Assembly (NCBI RefSeq): GCF_051020985.1
Contig: NW_027475149.1
Location: 186,001 to 250,000, forward strand
Direction of reading: 5' to 3'
DNA length: 64,000 nt
Source: Nomia melanderi
Taxonomy: Eukaryota > Arthropoda > Insecta > Hymenoptera > Halictidae
Positions 12,747 through 23,598 of this stretch are shown in pieces. Position numbers and translations under genes: made by a program. Position 1 is the stretch's first letter; every line of letters begins with the position of its first letter. A model generated the notes under the pieces. That model was given only the letters and a program-made list of their open reading frames with translations, was not told the DNA's origin and did no database searches.

Positions 12747-14321
12747 GAGATATCAAGAGATATATACTGGATTTTCCCCTGACACTGAGTGTCCGGCTCC
12801 ATGAGACTGTGGTTTTCTCGGCCCCTGGTGGTCCGAGGTCGTTCCCGCTGCACAGATTCATGCGCCAGGGCCTCCTGCAGATAATGCACTTTGATTTATT
12901 GCGCTATCTGTAATAGCACCCGAGATATCACCAGATATATATTGGATTTTCCCCTGACCCTGAGTGTCCGGCTCCATGAGACTGTGGTTTTCTCGGCCCC
13001 TGGTGGTCCGAGGTCGTTCCCGCTGCACAGATTCATGCGCCAGGGCCTCCTGCAGATAATTCACTTTGATTTATTGCGCTATCTGTAATAGCACCCGAGA
13101 TATCACCAGATATATATTGGATTTTCCCCTGACCCTGAGTGTCCGGCGCCATGAGACGGTGGTTTTCTCGGCCCCTGGTGGTCCGAGGTCGTTCCCTCTG
13201 CACAGATTCATGCGCCAGGGCCTCCTACAGACAATGCACTTTGATTTATTGCGCTATCTGTAACAGCACCCGAGATATCAGCAGATATATATTGGATTTT
13301 TCACTGACCCTGAGTGTCCTGCCCCATGAGACGGTGGTTTTCTCGGCCCCTGGTGTTCCGAGGTCGTTCCCGCTGCACAGATGCATGCGGCAGGGCCTCC
13401 TGCAGATAATTCACTTTGATTTATTGCGCTATCTCTAATAGCACCCGCGATATCACCAGATATATATTGGATTTTCCCCTGACCCTGAGTGTCCGGCCCC
13501 ATTAGACTGTGGTTTTCTCGGCCCCTGGTGGTCCGAGGTCGTTCCCGCTGCGCAGATTCATGCGCCAGGGCCTCCTGTAGATAATTCACTTTGGTTTATT
13601 GCGCTGTATCTAATAGCACCCGAGATATCACCAGATATATATTGGATTTTCCCCTGACCCTGAGTGTCCGGCCCCATGAGACTGTGGTTTTCTCGGCCCC
13701 TGGTGGTCCGAGGTTGTTCCCGCTGCAGAGATTCATGCGCCAGGGCCTCCTACAGACAATGCACTTTGATTTATTGCTCTATCTGTAATAGCACCCGAGA
13801 TATCACCAGATATATATTGGATTTTTCCCTGACCCTGAGTGTCCGGCCCCATGAGACTGTGGTTTTCTCGGCCCCTGGTGGTCCGAGGTCGTTCCCGCTG
13901 CCCAGATTCATGCGCCAGGGCCTCGACCAGACAATGCACTTTGATTTATTGTGCTATCTGTAATAGCACCCGACATATCACCAGATATATATTGCATTTT
14001 TCCCTGACCCTGAGTGTCCGGCCCCATGAGACGGTGGTTTTCTCGGCCCCTGGTGGTCCGAGGTCGTTCCCGCTGCACAGATGCATGGGCCAGGGCCTCC
14101 TGCAGATAATTCACTTTGGTTTATTGCTCTATCTGTAATAGCACCCGAGATATCACCAGATATATATTGGATTTTCCCCTGACCCTGAGTGTCCGGCCCC
14201 ATGAGACGGTGGTTTTCTCGGCCCCTGGTGGTCCGAGGTCGTTCCCGCTGCACAGATTCATGCGCCAGGGCCTCCTGCAGATAATTCACTTTGGTTTATT
14301 GCGCTATCTCTAATAGCACCC
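12747..14321 (+). repeat. 9-monomer HOR copy (1,575 bp)
   Basis: The unit opens with a monomer carrying GATATCAAGAGATATATAC, a variant repeated exactly 1,575 bp later at 14,322. Within it the monomer at 13,272 (GATATCAGCAG, GTGTCCTGCCCCATG) recurs at 14,672, only 1,400 bp later, so the following copy has one monomer fewer between these landmarks. The shared stretch runs from about 13,190 to about 14,210. Confidence 0.85.
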
Positions 14322-15610
14322 GAGATATCAAGAGATATATACGGGATTTTCCCCTGACACTGAGTGTCCGGCTCCATGAGACTGTGGTTTTCTCGGCCCC
14401 TGGTGGTCCGAGGTCGTTCCCGCTGCACAGATTCATGCGCCAGGGCCTCCTGCAGATAATGCACTTTGATTTATTGCGCTATCTGTAATAGCACCCGAGA
14501 TATCACCAGATATATATTGGATTTTTCACTGACCCTGAGTGTGCGGCCCCATGAGACGGTGTTTTTCTCGGACCCTGGTGGTCCGAGGTCGTTCCCGCTG
14601 CACAGATTCATGCGCCAGGGCCTCCTACAGACAATGCACTTTGATTTATTGCGCTATCTGTAACAGCACCCGAGATATCAGCAGATATATATTGGATTTT
14701 TCACTGACCCTGAGTGTCCTGCCCCATGAGACGGTGGTTTTCTCGGCCCCTGGTGTTCCGAGGTCGTTCCCGCTGCACAGATGCATGCGGCAGGGCCTCC
14801 TGCAGATAATTCACTTTGATTTATTGCGCTATCTCTAATAGCACCCGCGATATCACCAGATATATATTGGATTTTCCCCTGACCCTGAGTGTCCGGCCCC
14901 ATTAGACTGTGGTTTTCTCGGCCCCTGGTGGTCCGAGGTCGTTCCCGCTGCGCAGATTCATGCGCCAGGGACTCCTGCAGATAATTCACTTTGGTTTATT
15001 GCGCTGTATCTAATAGCACCCGAGATATCACCAGATATATATTGGATTTTCCCCTGACCCTGAGTGTCCGGCCCCATGAGACTGTGGTTTTCTCGGCCCC
15101 TGGTGGTCCGAGGTTGTTCCCGCTGCAGAGATTCATGCGCCAGGGCCTCCTACAGACAATGCACTTTGATTTATTGCTCTATCTGTAATAGCACCCGAGA
15201 TATCACCAGATATATATTGGATTTTCCCCTGACCCTGAGTGTCCGGCCCCATGAGACTGTGGTTTTCTCGGCCCCTGGTGGTCCGAGGTCGTTCCCGCTG
15301 CCCAGATTCATGCGCCAGGGCCTCGTCCAGACAATGCACTTTGATTTATTGTGCTATCTGTAATAGCACCCGACATATCACCAGATATATATTGCATTTT
15401 TCCCTGACCCTGAGTGTCCGGCCCCATGAGACGGTGGTTTTCTCGGCCCCTGGTGGTCCGAGGTCGTTCCCGCTGCACAGATGCATGGGCCAGGGCCTCC
15501 TGCAGATAATTCACTTTGGTTTATTGCTCTATCTGTAATAGCACCCGAGATATCACCAGATATATATTGGATTTTCCCCTGACCCTGAGTGTCCGGCCCC
15601 ATGAGACGGT
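14322..15610 (+). repeat. Second copy of the preceding HOR, one monomer shorter
   Basis: From about 14,590 to 15,610 it matches 13,190-14,210 at a 1,400-bp offset. It shares GGTTGTTCCCGCTGCAGAG, CGACATATCACC and TTGCATTTTTCCCTG. Two monomers (14,322 and 14,497) stand where the first copy has three (12,747, 12,922 and 13,097). Differences are few: GGGACTCCTGC at about 14,968 against GGGCCTCCTGT at about 13,568, and CCTCGTCCAG at about 15,321 against CCTCGACCAG at about 13,921. Confidence 0.84.
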
Positions 15611-16946
15611 GGTTGTCTCGGCCCCTGGTGGTCCGAGGTCGTTCCCGCTGCACAGATTCATGCGCCAGGGCCTCCTACAGACAATGCACTTTGATTTATT
15701 GTGCTATCTGTAATATAACCCGAGATATCACCAGATATATATTGGATTTTTCCCTGACCCTGAGTGTCCGGCCCCATGAGACGGTTGTTGTCTCGGCCCC
15801 TGGTGGTCCGAGGTCGTTCCCGCTGCACAGATTCTTGCTCCAGGGCCTCCTGCAGATAATTCACTTTGGTTTATTATGCTATCGCTAATAGCGCCCAAGA
15901 TATCACCAGATATATATTGGATTTTTCCCTGACCCTGAGTGTCCGGCCCCATGAGACTGTGGATTTTTCGGCCCCTGGTGGTCCGAGGTCGTTCCCGTTG
16001 CACAGATTCATGCGCCAGGGCCTCCTGCAGATAATTCACTTTGGTTTATTGCGCTATATCTAATAGCACCCGATATATCACCAGATATATATTGGATTTT
16101 TCCCTGACCCTGAGTGTGCGGCCCCATGAGACTGTGGTTTCCTCGGCCCCTGGTGGTCCGAGGTCGTTCCCGCTGCACAGATTCATGCGCCAGGGCCTCC
16201 TACAGACGATGCACTTTGATTTATTTCGCTATCTGTAATAGGACCCGAGATATCACCAGATATATATTGGATTTTCCCCAGACCCTGAGTGTCCGGCCGC
16301 ATGAGACTGTAGTTTTCTCGGCCCCTGGTGGCCCGAGGTCGTTCCCGCTGCACAGATTCATGCGCCAGGGCCTCCTACAGACAATGCACTTTGATTTATT
16401 GCGCTATCTGTAATAGCACCCGAGATATCACCAGATATATATTGGATTTTTCCCTGACCCTGAGTGTCCGGCCCCATGAGACGGTGGATGTCTCGGCCCC
16501 TGATGGTCCGAGATCGTTCCCGCTGCACAGATTCATGCGCCAGGGCCTCCTGCGGACAATTCACTTTGGTTTATTGCGCTATCTCTAATAGCACCCGAGA
16601 TATCACCAGATATATATTGGATTTTTCCCCGACCCTGAGTGTCCGGCCCCATGAGACGGTGGTTCTCTCGGCCGCTGGTGGTCCGAGGTCGTTCCCGCTG
16701 GGCAGATTCATGCGCCAGGGCCTCCTACAGACAATGCACTTTGATGTATTGCGCTATCTGTAATAGCACCCGAGATATCACCAGATATATATTGGATTTT
16801 TCACTGACCCTGAGTGTCCGGCCCCATGAGACGGTCGTTTTCTCGGCCCCTGGTGGTCCCAGGTCGTTCCCGTAGCACAGATTCATGCGCCAGGGCCTCC
16901 TGCAGATAATTCACTTTGGTTTATTGCGCTATCTCTAATAGCACCC
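15611..16946 (+). repeat. Canonical monomers without local order
   Basis: About 7.6 monomers. The pair at 16,422-16,771 is repeated at 20,973-21,322 (offset 4,551 = 26 x 175 + 1). The pair shares GGTGGATGTCTCGG, CCCTGATGGTCCGAGATCG, GGTTCTCTCGGCCGCTGG and TTTGATGTAT. I see no other ordered repetition here. Confidence 0.78.
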
Positions 16947-17821
16947 GAGATATCACCAGATATATATTGGATTTTACCCTGACCCTGAGTGTCCGGCCCC
17001 ATGAGACGGTCGTTGTCTCGGCCCCTGGAGGTCCGAGGACGTTCCCGCTGCACAGATTCATGCGCCAGGGCCTCCTACAGGTAATGCACTTTGATTTATT
17101 GCGCTATCTGTAATAGCACCCGAGATATCACCAGATCTATATTGGATTTTCCCCTGACCCTGAGTGTCCGGCCCCATGAGACTGTGGTTTTCTCGGCCCC
17201 TGGTGGTCCGAGGACGTTCCCGTTGCACAGATTCATGCGCAAGGGCCTGCTGCAGCTAATTCACTTTGGTTTATTGCGCTATCTGTAATAGCACCCGAGA
17301 TATCACCAGATCTGTATTGGATTTTCCCCTGACCCTGAGTGTCCGGCCCCATGAGACTGTGGTTTTCTCGGCCCCTGGTGGTCCGGGGTCGTTCCCGTTG
17401 CACAGATTCATGCGCCAGGGCCTCCTGCAGATAATTCACTTTGGTTTATTGCGCTATCTCTAATAGCACCGGAGATATCACCAGATATATATTGGATTTT
17501 TCACTGACCCTGAGCGTCCGGCCCCATGAGACGGTGGTTTTCTCGGCCCCTGGTGGTCCGAGGTCGTTCCCGCTGCACAGGTTCATGCGCCAGGGTCTCC
17601 TACAGACAATGCACTTTGATTTATTGCGCTATCTGTAATAGCACCCGAGATATCACCACATATATATTGGATTTTTCACTGACCCTGAGTGTCCGGCCCC
17701 ATGAGACGGTGGTTTTCTCGGTCCCTGGTGTTCCGAGGTCGTTCCCGCTGCACAGATTCATGCGCCAGGGCCTCGTACAGACAATGCACTTTGATTTATT
17801 GCGCTATCTCTAATAGCACCC
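16947..17821 (+). repeat. Five-monomer block v-w-w'-y-z, longest version
   Basis: The five monomers, in order, are recognised as follows. v has GGTCGTTGTCTCGG, GGAGGTCCGAGGACG and CTACAGGTAATGC. w has CCAGATCTATATTGG. w' has CCAGATCTGTATTGG and GGTCCGGGGTCG. y has TTCACTGACCCTGAGCG, CACAGGTTC and GGGTCTCC. z has ACCACATATATATTGG and CTCGGTCCCTGGTGTTCC. Shorter versions occur at 18,521 and 21,673. Confidence 0.84.
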
Positions 17822-18520
17822 GAGATATCACCAGATATATATTGGATTTTCCCCTGACCCTGAGTGTCCGGCCCCATGAGACGGTGGTTTTCTCGGCCCC
17901 TGGTGGTCCGCGGTCGTTCCCGCTGCACAGATTCATGCGCCAGGGCCTCCTGCAGATAGTTCACTTTCGTTTATTGCGCTATCTCTAATAGCACCCGAGA
18001 TATCACCAGATATATATTGGATTTTTCCTGACCCTGAGTGTCCGGCCCCATGAGACGGTGGTTTTCTCGGCCCCTGGTGGTCCTAGGTCGTTCCCGCTGC
18101 ACAGATGCATGCGCCAGGGCCTCCTGCAGATAATTCCCTTTGGCTTATTGCGCTATCTCTAATAGCGCCCGAGATATCACCAGATATATATTGGATTTTT
18201 CCCTGACCCTGAGTGTCCGGCCCCATGAGACTGCGGTTTTCTCGGCCCCTGGTGGTCCGAGGTCGTTCCCGCTGCACACATTCATGCGCCAGGGCCTCCT
18301 ACAGACAATGCACTTTGATTTATTGCTCTATCTGTAATAGCACCCGAGATATCACCAGATATATATTGGATTTTCCCCTGACCCTGAGTGTCCGGCCCCA
18401 TGAGACTGTGGTTTTCTCGGCCCCTGGTGGTCCGAGGTCGTTCCCGCTGCACAGATTCATGCGCCAGGGCCTCCTACAGACAATGCACTTTGATTTATTG
18501 CGCTATCTGTTATAGCACCC

Positions 18521-19220
18521 GAGATATCACCAGATATATATTGGATTTTACCCTGACCCTGAGTGTCCGGCCCCATGAGACGGTCGTTGTCTCGGCCCCT
18601 GGAGGTCCGAGGACGTTCCCGCTGCACAGATTCATGCGCCAGGGCCTCCTACAGGTAATGCACTTTGATTTATTGCGCTATCTGTAATAGCACCCGAGAT
18701 ATCACCAGATCTATATTGGATTTTCCACTGACCCTGAGTGTCCGGCCCCATGAGACTGTGGTTTTCTCGGCCCCTGGTGGTCCGGGGTCGTTCCCGTTGC
18801 ACAGATTCATGCGCCAGGGCCTCCTGCAGATAATTCACTTTGGTTTATTGCGCTATCTCTAATAGCACCCGAGATATCACCAGATATATATTGGATTTTT
18901 CACTGACCCTGAGCGTCCGGCCCCATGAGACGGTCGTTTTCTCGGCCCCTGGTGGTCCGAGGTCGTTCCCGCTGCACAGGTTCATGCGCCAGGGTCTCCT
19001 ACAGACAATGCACTTTGATTTATTGCGCTATCTGTAATAGCACCCGAGATATCACCACATATATATTGGATTTTTCACTGACCCTGAGTGTCCGGCCCCA
19101 TGAGACGGTGGTTTTCTCGGTCCCTGGTGTTCCGAGGTCGTTCCCGCTGCACAGATTCATGCGCCAGGGCCTCCTACAGACAATGCACTTTGATTTATTG
19201 CGCTATCTCTAATAGCACCC
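18521..19220 (+). repeat. Four-monomer version of the v-w-y-z block
   Basis: v (18,521) is followed by one monomer (18,696) that has the GATCTATATTGG of w and the GGTCCGGGGTCG with CGTTGC of w', then y (18,871) and z (19,046). One monomer has been lost by fusion of w and w' relative to 16,947-17,821. Confidence 0.83.
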
Positions 19221-19747
19221 GAGATATCACCAGATATATATATTGGATTTTTCCATGTCCCTGAGTGTCCGGCCCCATCAGACGGTTGTTTCCTCGGCCC
19301 CTGGTGGTGCGAGGTCATTCCCGCTGCACAGATTCATGCGGCAGGGCCTCCTACAGACAATGCACTTTGATTTGTTGGGCTATCTGTAATAGCACCCGAG
19401 ATATCACCAGATATATATTGGATTTTCCCCTGACCCTGAGTGTCCGGCCCCATTAGACTGTGGTTTTCCCGGCCCCTGGTGGTCCGCGGTCGTTCCCGCT
19501 GCACAGATTCATACGCCAGGGCCCACTGCAGATAATTCAGTTTGGTTTAGTGCGGTATCTGTAAGAGCACCCGAGACATCACCAGATATATATTGGATTT
19601 TTCCCTCACCCTGAGTGTCCGGCCCCATGAGACGGTGGTTTTCTCGGCCCCTGGTGGTCCTAGGTCGTTCCCGCTGCACAGATGCATGCGCCAGGGCCTC
19701 CTGCAGATAATTCCCTTTGGCTTATTGCGCTATCTCTAATAGCGCCC

Positions 19748-20272
19748 GAGATATCACCAGATATATATTGGATTTTTCCCTGACCCTGAGTGTCCGGCCC
19801 CATGAGACTGCGGTTTTCTCGGCCCCTGGTGGTCCGAGGTCGTTCCCGCTGCACACATTCATGCGCCAGGGCCTCCCACAGACAATGCACTTTGATTTAT
19901 TGCTCTATCTGTAATAGCATCCGAGATATCACCAGATATATATTGGATTTTTCCCTGACCCTGAGTGCCCGGCCCCATGAGACGGTGGTTTTCTCGGCCC
20001 CTGGTGGTCCGAGGTCGTTGCCGCTTCACAGATTCATGCGCCAGGGCCTCTTACAGACAATGCACTTTGATTTAGTGCGCTATCTGTAATAGCACCCGAG
20101 ATATCACCAGATCTATATTGGATTTTCCCCTGACCCTGAGTGTCCGGCCCCATGAGACGGTGGTTGTCTCGGCCCCTGGTGGTCCTAGGTCGATCCCGCT
20201 GCACAGATTCATGCGCCAGGGCCTCCTACAGACAATGCACTTTGATTTATTGCTCTATCTGTAATAGCACCC
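19748..20272 (+). repeat. 3-monomer HOR (525 bp), copy 1
   Basis: The three monomers are recognised by GAGACTGCGG with CACACATTC and CCTCCCACAG; by GAGTGCCCGGCC with GTTGCCGCTTCACAG and TTAGTGCGC; and by CCAGATCTATATTGG with GGTCCTAGGTCGATCCC. The unit is followed directly by a second copy. The first monomer also resembles the one at 18,171 and those at 34,280 and 39,351 (GCGCCC before the start, GAGACTGCGG, ACACATTC), so this type is shared over more than 20 kb. Confidence 0.9.
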
Positions 20273-20797
20273 GAGATATCACCAGATATATATTGGATTT
20301 TTCCCTGACCCTGAGTGTCCGGCCCCATGAGACTGCGGTTTTCTCGGCCCCTGGTGGTCCGAGGTCGTTCCCGCTGCACACATTCATGCGCCAGGGCCTC
20401 CCACAGACAATGCACTTTGATTTATTGCTCTATCTGTAATAGCATCCGAGATATCACCAGATATATATTGGATTTTTCCCTGACCCTGAGTGCCCGGCCC
20501 CATGAGACGGTGGTTTTCTCGGCCCCTGGTGGTCCGAGGTCGTTGCCGCTTCACAGATTCATGCGCCAGGGCCTCTTACAGACAATGCACTTTGATTTAG
20601 TGCGCTATCTGTAATAGCACCCGAGATATCACCAGATCTATATTGGATTTTCCCCTGACCCTGAGTGTCCGGCCCCATGAGACGGTGGTTGTCTCGGCCC
20701 CTGGTGGTCCTAGGTCGATCCCGCTGCACAGATTCATGCGCCAGGGCCTCCTACAGACAATGCACTTTGATTTATTGCTCTATCTGTAATAGCACCC
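20273..20797 (+). repeat. 3-monomer HOR (525 bp), copy 2
   Basis: Exact 525-bp repetition of 19,748-20,272; I found no differences on reading the diagnostic stretches of both copies. This makes it the most homogeneous short HOR in the window and probably a very recent duplication. The next monomer (20,798) is of a different type (GGTTCTCTCGG). Confidence 0.9.
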
Positions 20798-21672
20798 GAG
20801 ATATCACCAGATATATATTGGATTTTCCCCTGACCCTGAGTGTCCGGCCCCATGAGACTGTGGTTCTCTCGGCCCCTGGTGGTCCGAGGTCGTTCCCGCT
20901 GCACAGATTCATGCGCCAGGGCCTCCTGCAGACAATGCACTTTGATTTATTGCGCTATCTGTAATAGCACCCGAGATATCACCAGATATATATTGGATTT
21001 TTCCCTGACCCTGAGTGTCCGGCCCCATGAGACGGTGGATGTCTCGGCCCCTGATGGTCCGAGATCGTTCCCGCTGCACAGATTCATGCGCCAGGGCCTC
21101 CTGCAGACAATGCACTTTGATTTATTGCTCTATCTGTAATAGCACCCGAGATATCACCAGATATATATTGGATTTTTCCCCGACCCTGGGTGTCCGGCCC
21201 CATGAGACGGTGGTTCTCTCGGCCGCTGGTGGTCCGAGGTAGTTCCCGCTGACCAGATTCATGCGCCAGGGCCTCCTACAGACAATGCACTTTGATGTAT
21301 AGCGCTATCTGTAATAGCACCCGAGATATCACCAGATCTATATTGGATTTTACCCTGACCCTGAGTATCCGGCCCCATGAGACTGTGGTTTTCTCGGCCC
21401 CTGGTGGTCCGAGGTCGTTCCCGCTGCACAGATTCATGCGCCAGGGCCTCCTACAGACAATGCACTTTGATTTATTGCGCTATCTGTAATAGCACCCGAG
21501 ATATCACCAGATACATATTGGATTTTACCCTGACCCTGAGTGTCCGGCCCCTTGAGACGGTGGTTGTCTCGGCCCCTGGAGGTCCGAGGACGTTCCCGCT
21601 GCACAGATTCATGCGCCAGGGCCTCCTGCAGATAATTCACTTTGGTTTATTGCGCTATCTCTAATAGCGCCC

Positions 21673-22197
21673 GAGATATCACCAGATATATATTGGATTT
21701 TTCCCTGACCCTGAGTGTCCGGCCCCATGAGACGGTCGTTGTCTCGGCCCCTGGAGGTCCGAGGACGTTCCCGCTGCACAGATTCATGCGCCAGGGCCTC
21801 CTACAGGTAATGCACTTTGATTTATTGCGCTATCTGTAATAGCACCCGAGATATCACCAGATCTATATTGGATTTTTCACTGACCCTGAGCGTCCGGCCC
21901 CATGAGACGGTCGTTTTCTCGGCCCCTGGTGGTCCGAGGTCGTTCCCGCTGCACAGGTTCATGCGCCAGGGTCTCCTACAGACAATGCACTTTGATTTAT
22001 TGCGCTATCTGTAATAGCACCCGAGATATCACCACATATATATTGGATTTTTCACTGACCCTGAGTGTCCGGCCCCATGAGACGGTGGTTTTCTCGGTCC
22101 CTGGTGTTCCGAGGTCGTTCCCGCTGCACAGATTCATGCGCCAGGGCCTCCTACAGACAATGCACTTTGATTTATTGCGCTATCTCTAATAGCACCC
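21673..22197 (+). repeat. Three-monomer version of the v-w-y-z block
   Basis: v (21,673) is followed by a monomer (21,848) that starts as w (CCAGATCTATATTGG) and continues as y (TTCACTGACCCTGAGCG, CACAGGTTC, GGTCTCC), then z (22,023). A second monomer has been lost, again through an in-register fusion that preserves the 175-bp length. Confidence 0.83.
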
Positions 22198-23075
22198 GAG
22201 ATATCACCAGATATATATTGGATTTTCCCCTGACCCTGAGTGTCCGGCCCCATGAGACTGTGGTTTTCTCGGCCCCTGGTGGTCTGAGGTCGTTCCCGTT
22301 GCACAGATTCATGCGCCAGGGCCTCCTGCAGATAACTCACTTTGGTTTATTGCGCTATCTCTAATAGCACCCGAGATATCACCAGATATATATTGGATTT
22401 TTCCCTGACCCTGAGTGTCCGGCCCCATGAGACGGAGGTTTTCTCGGCCCCTGGTGGTCCGCGGTCGTTCCCGCTGCACAGATTCATGCGCCAGGGCCTC
22501 CTGCAGATAATTCACTTTCGTTTATTGCGCTATCTGTAATAGCACCCGAGATATCACCAGATCTATATTGGATTTTCCCCTGACCCTAAGTATCCGGCCC
22601 CATGAGACTGTGGTTTTTTCGGCCCCTGGTGGTCCGAGGTCGTTCCCGCTGCACAGATTCATGCGCCAGGGCCTCCTGCAGATAATTCACTTTGGTTTAT
22701 TGCGCTATCTCTAATAGCACCCGAGATATAACCAGATATATACTGGATTTTCCCCTGACCCTGAGTGTCCGGCCCCATGAGACTGTGGTTTTCTCGGCCC
22801 CTGGTGGTCCGAGGTCGTTGCCGCTTCACAGATTCATGCGCCAGGGCCTCCTACAGACAATGCACTTTGATTTATTGCGCTATCTGTAATAGCACCCGAG
22901 ATATCACCAGATATATATTGGATTTTACCCTGACCCTGAGTGTCCGGCCCCATGAGACGGTGGTTGTCTCGGCCCCTGGTGGTCCGAGGTCGTTCCCGCT
23001 TCACAGATTCATGCGCCTGGGCATCCTGCAGATAATTCACTTTGGTTTATTGCGCTATCTCTAATAGCACCCGAG

Positions 23076-23089
23076 ATATCACCAGATAT
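23076..23089. other. AT-rich dyad, ATATC-ACCA-GATAT, recurring in most monomers
   Basis: In the reference monomer, positions 4-8 (ATATC) and 13-17 (GATAT) are perfect inverted repeats around a 4-base ACCA spacer. The motif recurs once per monomer through the array. It is broken in specific variant types: ACCAAATAT (for example 52,117), ACCACATAT (57,365) and ACCATATAT (58,239). Short dyads of this size have been proposed as a recurrent property of centromeric satellites that lack a CENP-B box; whether it forms a cruciform here is not shown. Confidence 0.75.
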
Positions 23090-23142
23090 ATATTGGATTT
23101 TCCCCTGACCCTGAGTGTCCGGCCCCATGAGACTGTGGTTTT

Positions 23143-23163
23143 CTCGGCCCCTGGTGGTCCGAG
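23143..23163. other. GC-rich inverted repeat CTCGG-(11)-CCGAG, recurring
   Basis: Positions 71-75 (CTCGG) and 87-91 (CCGAG) of the monomer are perfect inverted repeats separated by 11 bases (CCCCTGGTGGT). Both arms lie in the best-conserved part of the unit and are kept in canonical and diverged-cassette monomers. Some types alter one arm, for example GGTCCTAGG in place of GGTCCGAGG near 48,890 and GGTCCGTGG near 57,280. Function is unknown. Confidence 0.7.
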
Positions 23164-23598
23164 GTCGTTCCCGCTGCACAGATTCATGCGCCAGGGCCTC
23201 CTACAGACAATGCACTTTGATTTATTGCGCTATCTGTAATAGCACCCGAGATATCACCAGATATATATTGGATTTTACCCTGACCCTGAGTGTCCGGCCC
23301 CATGAGACGGTGGTTGTCTCGGCCCCTGGAGGTCCGAGGACGTTCCCGCTTGCACAGATTCATGCGCCAGGGCCTCCTGCAGATAACTCACTTTGGTTTA
23401 TTGCGCTATCTCTAATAGCACCCGAGATATCACCAGACATATATTGGATTTTTCCCTGACCCTGAGTGTCCGGCCCCATGAGACGGTGGTTTTCTCGGCC
23501 CCTGGTGGTCCGCGGTCGTTCCCGCTGCACAGATTCATGCGCCAGGGCCTCCTGCAGATAATTCACTTTCGTTTATTGCGCTATCTGTAATAGCACCC

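Larger units (their letters stand above)
23073..23247 (+). repeat. Reference monomer (near-consensus copy)
   Basis: This copy is close to the consensus and serves to define positions 1-175. Positions 3-8 are GATATC (an EcoRV site in most copies). Positions 4-17 hold an AT-rich dyad, 18-67 the dimorphic cassette, 71-91 a GC-rich inverted repeat, 92-130 a conserved GC-rich stretch, and 131-150 a second two-state box. Positions 151-175 hold ATTGCGCTATCTGTAATAG followed by CACCC. By hand count the consensus has 51 C and 42 G in 175 bases (53% GC) and 9 CpGs against about 12 expected, so CpG is only mildly depleted. Positions 31-130 are about 66% GC and the remaining 75 bases about 36%, giving each unit a bipartite composition. 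Confidence 0.93.
22548..23598 (+). repeat. 6-monomer HOR (1,051 bp), basic copy u1-u6
   Basis: u1 has CCAGATCTATATTGG, CCCTAAGTATCCGG and GGTTTTTTCGG. u2 has GATATAACC, TATACTGG and GTTGCCGCTTCACAG. u3 has CGCCTGGGCATCC. u4 is the near-consensus reference monomer. u5 has GGAGGTCCGAGGACG and CGCTTGCACAG and is 176 bp. u6 has GGTCCGCGGTCG and CACTTTCGTTTA. The extra base in u5 gives the unit its 1,051-bp length. Confidence 0.87.

Noticed and set aside
17075..17090. Splice donor-like CAGGTAATG at about 17,079, 18,652 and 21,804
   Set aside because: A single substitution pattern of monomer v; no exon, acceptor or transcript context.
23131..23165. G-quadruplex in the GG-rich segment of the monomer
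   Set aside because: There are about six GG pairs within 35 bases but no GGG runs, so only a weak two-layer structure could form. Not reported as a feature.
23073..23247. CENP-B box (TTCG, A, CGGG pattern)
   Set aside because: I looked on both strands of the consensus, of the diverged cassette and of variants containing TTCG or CGGG (for example CTTTCGTTTATTGCGC, GGTCCGGGGTCG, CCCCTCGGGACGG). None has the required bases at the required spacing.
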